From the NCBI RefSeq assembly GCF_022829585.1, contig NZ_JAKSYC010000069.1, positions 104,635 to 168,634 on the forward strand: a stretch of 64,000 bases of DNA. The letters run 5' to 3'. This document shows positions 61,405 through 64,000 of this stretch, piece after piece. How positions within the stretch are numbered: position 1 is the stretch's first letter; each line of letters starts with the position of its first letter. Position numbers and translations under genes: made by a program. The notes under the pieces were generated by a model. It ran no database searches and was not told the DNA's origin. It saw nothing but the letters and a program-made list of their open reading frames with translations. Origin of the DNA: Methylobacterium sp. J-026. Its GTDB lineage: Bacteria; Pseudomonadota; Alphaproteobacteria; Rhizobiales; Beijerinckiaceae.

Positions 61405-62775
61405 GTGCAGGACCAGAGGCGACAGGATGCGGGGCGAGGGGTCTCGCCGGATCCGCGGGCGGCCGGGGATCGCAGCGCCGACCCGCCCCGCGCGCCCGCC
61501 TACCGGCCCCGGCTCGCGCCGCTGCCGGACGATCCGGAGGTGCTGGTGATCGGGGCCGGGGCGGCGGGGATCGGCGCGGCGCGGACGCTCGCGGCCCGGG
61601 GAGTGGCGGTGGCGGTGCTGGAGGCCCGGGACCGGGTCGGCGGCCGCGCCCTGACGGTGACGCTGCGCGGCCACGCCCTCGACCTCGGCGCCCACTGGCT
61701 CCATGCCGGACCGATCAACCCCCTGGTGGCCCTGGGCCGGGCCCGCGGCGAGCGCCTGCGCCGGGCGGCGCAGGACAGCCATGTCTGGGTCGGGCGCCGG
61801 CCGGGACGGAGCGACGAGGTCCGCGCCAACGCCCGGGCCTTCGCCCGCGCGGACCACGCGATGACCCGCGGCGCCGCGCAGCCCGGGGCCGACCGTCCGG
61901 CCGCGCGCGCCCTGCCGCCGGGCCTCGGCCCCTGGGGCGCCCGGGTGGCGCAGGTCCACGGCTTGGTCTCGGGCCGGCCGCTGGGCGAGGTCTCCCTCCA
62001 GGACTTCCCCAGCATGGAGTACAGCGACAACTTCTTCCTCGCCGACGGCTACGGCAGCTATCTGGCCCGCCTCGCCGACGGGCTGCCGGTGGCGCTGGGG
62101 ACCGCGGTGACGCGGGTCGACTGGTCGGACCGCCGCGTCCGCCTGACCACCGCCGGCGGCCGGGAATACCGGGCGCGGGCGGTGATCGTCACCGTGCCGA
62201 TGATGGTGCTGCGCGACGGGCCGGCCTTCACCCCGCCGCTGCCGAATGCCGTGCGTGCCGCCATCGACGGCTTCACCACCGGGATCTACGAGCACGCGGT
62301 GCTGCACTGGCCGTCGAGCCCGTTCCGCGGCCGCGACCGTCTGGCGGCGATCCACGGGAGGCGCCACACGCCCCCGGGCCTGCTCACCCGCATCGACGGC
62401 ACGCCGTTCCATTACTACGAACTCGACCTGCACGAGGCCGCGGCCCTGGACGCCGCCGGGGCCGGGGCGGACGGGGTCCGCCGGCACGTCCGGGCGGTCC
62501 TGGGCAATCTGTTCGGGGCGGCACGCCTGCGCGACCTGACCATCCCGGCGGTGAGCGCGTGGCGCCACGACCCGTGGTCCCGGGGCTCCTGGGCCGTGGT
62601 CCCGCCGGGCCACGCGCCGGCCCGGCAGAGCCTGCACGCGCCCGTGGGCGACACGGTCTGGTTCGCCGGGGAGGCGCTCTCCCGGGAGCAATGGGGCACC
62701 GTCGGGGGCGCCTATGCTGAGGGGTCGCGGGCCGCCGAGGCGGTCGCCGCGCGTCTCCGCCCGGGCACGGCCTGA
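61405..62775 (+). CDS. Flavin-containing amine oxidase family protein
   Basis: Encodes 456 residues from GTG 61405, behind GGACGGGGAG. After a 40-residue disordered arginine/proline leader, the FAD motif EVLVIGAGAAGIGAARTLAARGVAVAVLEARDRVGGRALTV appears. HALDLGAHWLHAG, VIVTVPMMVLRDG and the C-terminal VWFAGEALSREQWGTVGGAYAEGSRAAEAV close the FAD-binding domain, as in monoamine and polyamine oxidases. No signal peptide is evident, though the leader contains many arginines. Substrate unknown. A downstream start is possible because the leader is not conserved-looking. Confidence 0.88.
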   Translation: MQDQRRQDAGRGVSPDPRAAGDRSADPPRAPAYRPRLAPLPDDPEVLVIGAGAAGIGAARTLAARGVAVAVLEARDRVGGRALTVTLRGHALDLGAHWLHAGPINPLVALGRARGERLRRAAQDSHVWVGRRPGRSDEVRANARAFARADHAMTRGAAQPGADRPAARALPPGLGPWGARVAQVHGLVSGRPLGEVSLQDFPSMEYSDNFFLADGYGSYLARLADGLPVALGTAVTRVDWSDRRVRLTTAGGREYRARAVIVTVPMMVLRDGPAFTPPLPNAVRAAIDGFTTGIYEHAVLHWPSSPFRGRDRLAAIHGRRHTPPGLLTRIDGTPFHYYELDLHEAAALDAAGAGADGVRRHVRAVLGNLFGAARLRDLTIPAVSAWRHDPWSRGSWAVVPPGHAPARQSLHAPVGDTVWFAGEALSREQWGTVGGAYAEGSRAAEAVAARLRPGTA

Positions 62776-62861
62776 GGCCTACGCACCGCCCGGACACCCG
62801 GGCGGCTTGCGGGCGATCCAGCGGACGGGCATCCCCCGAGCCATCGGCAAGGGGGACGACC

Positions 62862-63485
62862 ATGGATTGGATCGAGGCGATCGGCTACCTCGGCACGGCA
62901 CTGACGATCTCGGCCACCGCCATGAGCACGATGATCCCCTTACGGATCATCTCCCTCTGCGCGAGCTGCGCGGTGATCATCTACGGATCGCTGATCGGCA
63001 GCATGCCGGTGGTGCTCACCGAGTTGATCCAGATGCCCTTCAACGCCTATCGGCTCTGGCAGATGCTGCGCCTCGTCCGCGACGTCGAGACCGCCGCCGA
63101 CGGCGACCTGTCCCTCGAATGGCTGCGCCCGTTCGGTTCGCGCCGCCCGTTCGGCACCGGCGAAGTCGTTTTCCGGAAGGGCGATACCGCGGACGAGATG
63201 TATTACGTCGAGAGCGGCGCGTTCCGGATCCCCGAGGTTGGCATCGAGGTGCGCGCGGGCGGGATCGTCGGCGAGCTGGGCCTGCTGTCGCCGGGCAACA
63301 CGCGCACCGCCTCCCTGATCTGCACCGAGCCCGGCCACGCCTTGTGCGTGACCTATTCCGACGTCAAGCAACTCTACTATCAGAACCCCGAATTCGGCTT
63401 CTATTTTCTCAAACTGACAAGCGAGCGCCTCTTCCAGGGCGTTCAAGTCATGAAACGCCCGAGTGTTACGGGCGACGTCATCTGA
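62862..63485 (+). CDS. Membrane protein with cyclic-nucleotide-binding domain, tandem copy 1
   Basis: Encodes 207 residues. Two or three membrane helices (about 5-57, AIGYLGTALTISATAMSTMI, IISLCASCAVIIYGSLIG, PVVLTELIQMPF) precede a CNBD (about 85-200) with VVFRKGDTADEMYYVESGAFRI and the phosphate-cassette-like GGIVGELGLLSPGNTRTASL (Glu138, Arg148). A membrane bundle followed by one CNBD recalls the eukaryotic Popeye-domain proteins, and I know of no named bacterial role. No output domain is attached. ATG 62862 follows GGGGGACGACC. A close paralogue starts 100 bases downstream. Confidence 0.85.
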   Translation: MDWIEAIGYLGTALTISATAMSTMIPLRIISLCASCAVIIYGSLIGSMPVVLTELIQMPFNAYRLWQMLRLVRDVETAADGDLSLEWLRPFGSRRPFGTGEVVFRKGDTADEMYYVESGAFRIPEVGIEVRAGGIVGELGLLSPGNTRTASLICTEPGHALCVTYSDVKQLYYQNPEFGFYFLKLTSERLFQGVQVMKRPSVTGDVI

Positions 63486-63584
63486 CGCAATCCTGTCTGC
63501 GGGCCGCGTCGCCGCGCAGATCGTCTTGCGAAAGCGATGCGCCCTACGTTACCTGGGCCGCGCAATCGGTTCGGCGGGGCGGGC

Positions 63585-64000
63585 ATGGATTGGATCGAGG
63601 GGATCGGTTATCTCGGCACGGCCCTGGTGATCCTGTCGACGGCGATGACCACGATGATACCCCTGCGGATCATCGGTCTCTCCGCGAGCTTCGCCCTGGT
63701 GACCTACGGGACCCTCATCGGCAGCATGCCGGTCGTCCTCACGGAACTGTTCGAGATCCCGTTCAACATCTACCGGCTGTGGCAGATGTTCCGTCTGGTC
63801 GGCGACGCGTGGAAAGCCGCCGCGGGGGACCTGTCCCTCGGCTGGCTGCGCCCGTTCGGGACGGAGCGGGCCTTCGGGGCGGACGAGACCGTGTTCCGTG
63901 CGGGCGATCCCGCCCACGAGATGTACTACATCGAGAGCGGCGTCTTCCGGGTCCCGGAGGTCGGGATCGCGGTGCGGGCGGGCGGGATCGTCGGCGAGCT
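63585..64000 (+). CDS. Membrane protein with cyclic-nucleotide-binding domain, tandem copy 2 (truncated by window end)
   Basis: From ATG 63585 the frame stays open to the last base, giving about 138 residues. The sequence closely parallels copy 1: MDWIEGIGYLGTALVILSTA, MIPLRIIGL, GSMPVVLTELFEIPFN, YRLWQMFRLV, DLSLGWLRPFG, VFRAGDPAHEMYYIESGVF and VRAGGIVGEL. Differences cluster in the helix facing and linker residues. It is a tandem duplicate of the 62862 gene; the 99-base gap between them could hold a separate promoter. The rest of the CNBD lies beyond the window. Confidence 0.85.
   Translation, partial: MDWIEGIGYLGTALVILSTAMTTMIPLRIIGLSASFALVTYGTLIGSMPVVLTELFEIPFNIYRLWQMFRLVGDAWKAAAGDLSLGWLRPFGTERAFGADETVFRAGDPAHEMYYIESGVFRVPEVGIAVRAGGIVGE

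Overview
The window is 64 kb of dense, high-GC chromosome from an alphaproteobacterium. The best fit is the order Hyphomicrobiales (Rhizobiales), probably the Methylobacterium group. Evidence for this is the erpA-dgt-argS-SPOR-nagZ-tatABC block, a class II DAHP synthase, a lone propionyl-CoA carboxylase alpha subunit, and many GTG starts with GC-rich third positions. The family-level placement is inference. I see no insertion sequence, prophage, integrase, CRISPR array or rRNA. The one RNA gene is tRNA-Gly(GCC) at 44768-44842.

Layout. 1-3.4 kb: the end of an RND efflux adaptor and its permease, closed by a strong hairpin. 3.6-8.9 kb: a small exported protein, pterin carbinolamine dehydratase, a NitT/TauT-type ABC importer (binding protein, permease, ATPase) and a large exported protein. 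9.0-17.2 kb: erpA diverging from dgt, then argS, a SPOR protein, nagZ and tatABC, without the scpAB pair often found between nagZ and tatA. 17.2-23.9 kb: an orphan KdpE-like regulator, tyrS, anmK, a lone McrB N-domain protein, a micro-protein pair, aroC and ribB. 23.9-32.4 kb: LysE-type exporter, histone-deacetylase-family amidohydrolase, L,D-transpeptidase, pccA, a second copy of the micro-protein pair, a formate/nitrite channel and small enzymes. 32.3-44.7 kb: YdcF and RraA proteins, a saccharopine-dehydrogenase-like protein, a very large PutA, an orphan peptide-type binding protein, DUF2218, an FAD-linked oxidase diverging from an FAH-family hydrolase, and a NUDIX hydrolase. 45-48.5 kb: a HerA-type ATPase in operon with a GGDEF-EAL protein. 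49-55.6 kb: rpiA, DUF2059, O-antigen ligase, gor, a lone sigma-70 region 1.1 protein and class II aroF. 55.7-64 kb: a membrane GGDEF-EAL sensor, a cupredoxin, an orphan MFP adaptor, an EI24/CysZ-like protein, an amine oxidase and two tandem membrane/cyclic-nucleotide-binding proteins, the second cut by the window end.

The most unusual content is a bicistronic cassette of two tiny membrane proteins that occurs twice, at 21232-21557 and 29077-29426. Both copies have the same order, the same ATGA overlap and clear protein similarity, and GC visibly lower than their neighbours. Copy 1 lies directly behind the orphan McrB-N protein. The free-standing sigma region 1.1 protein, the HerA/c-di-GMP operon and the tandem CNBD membrane proteins are the next most interesting. 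All function assignments come from reading motifs; no database search was run.
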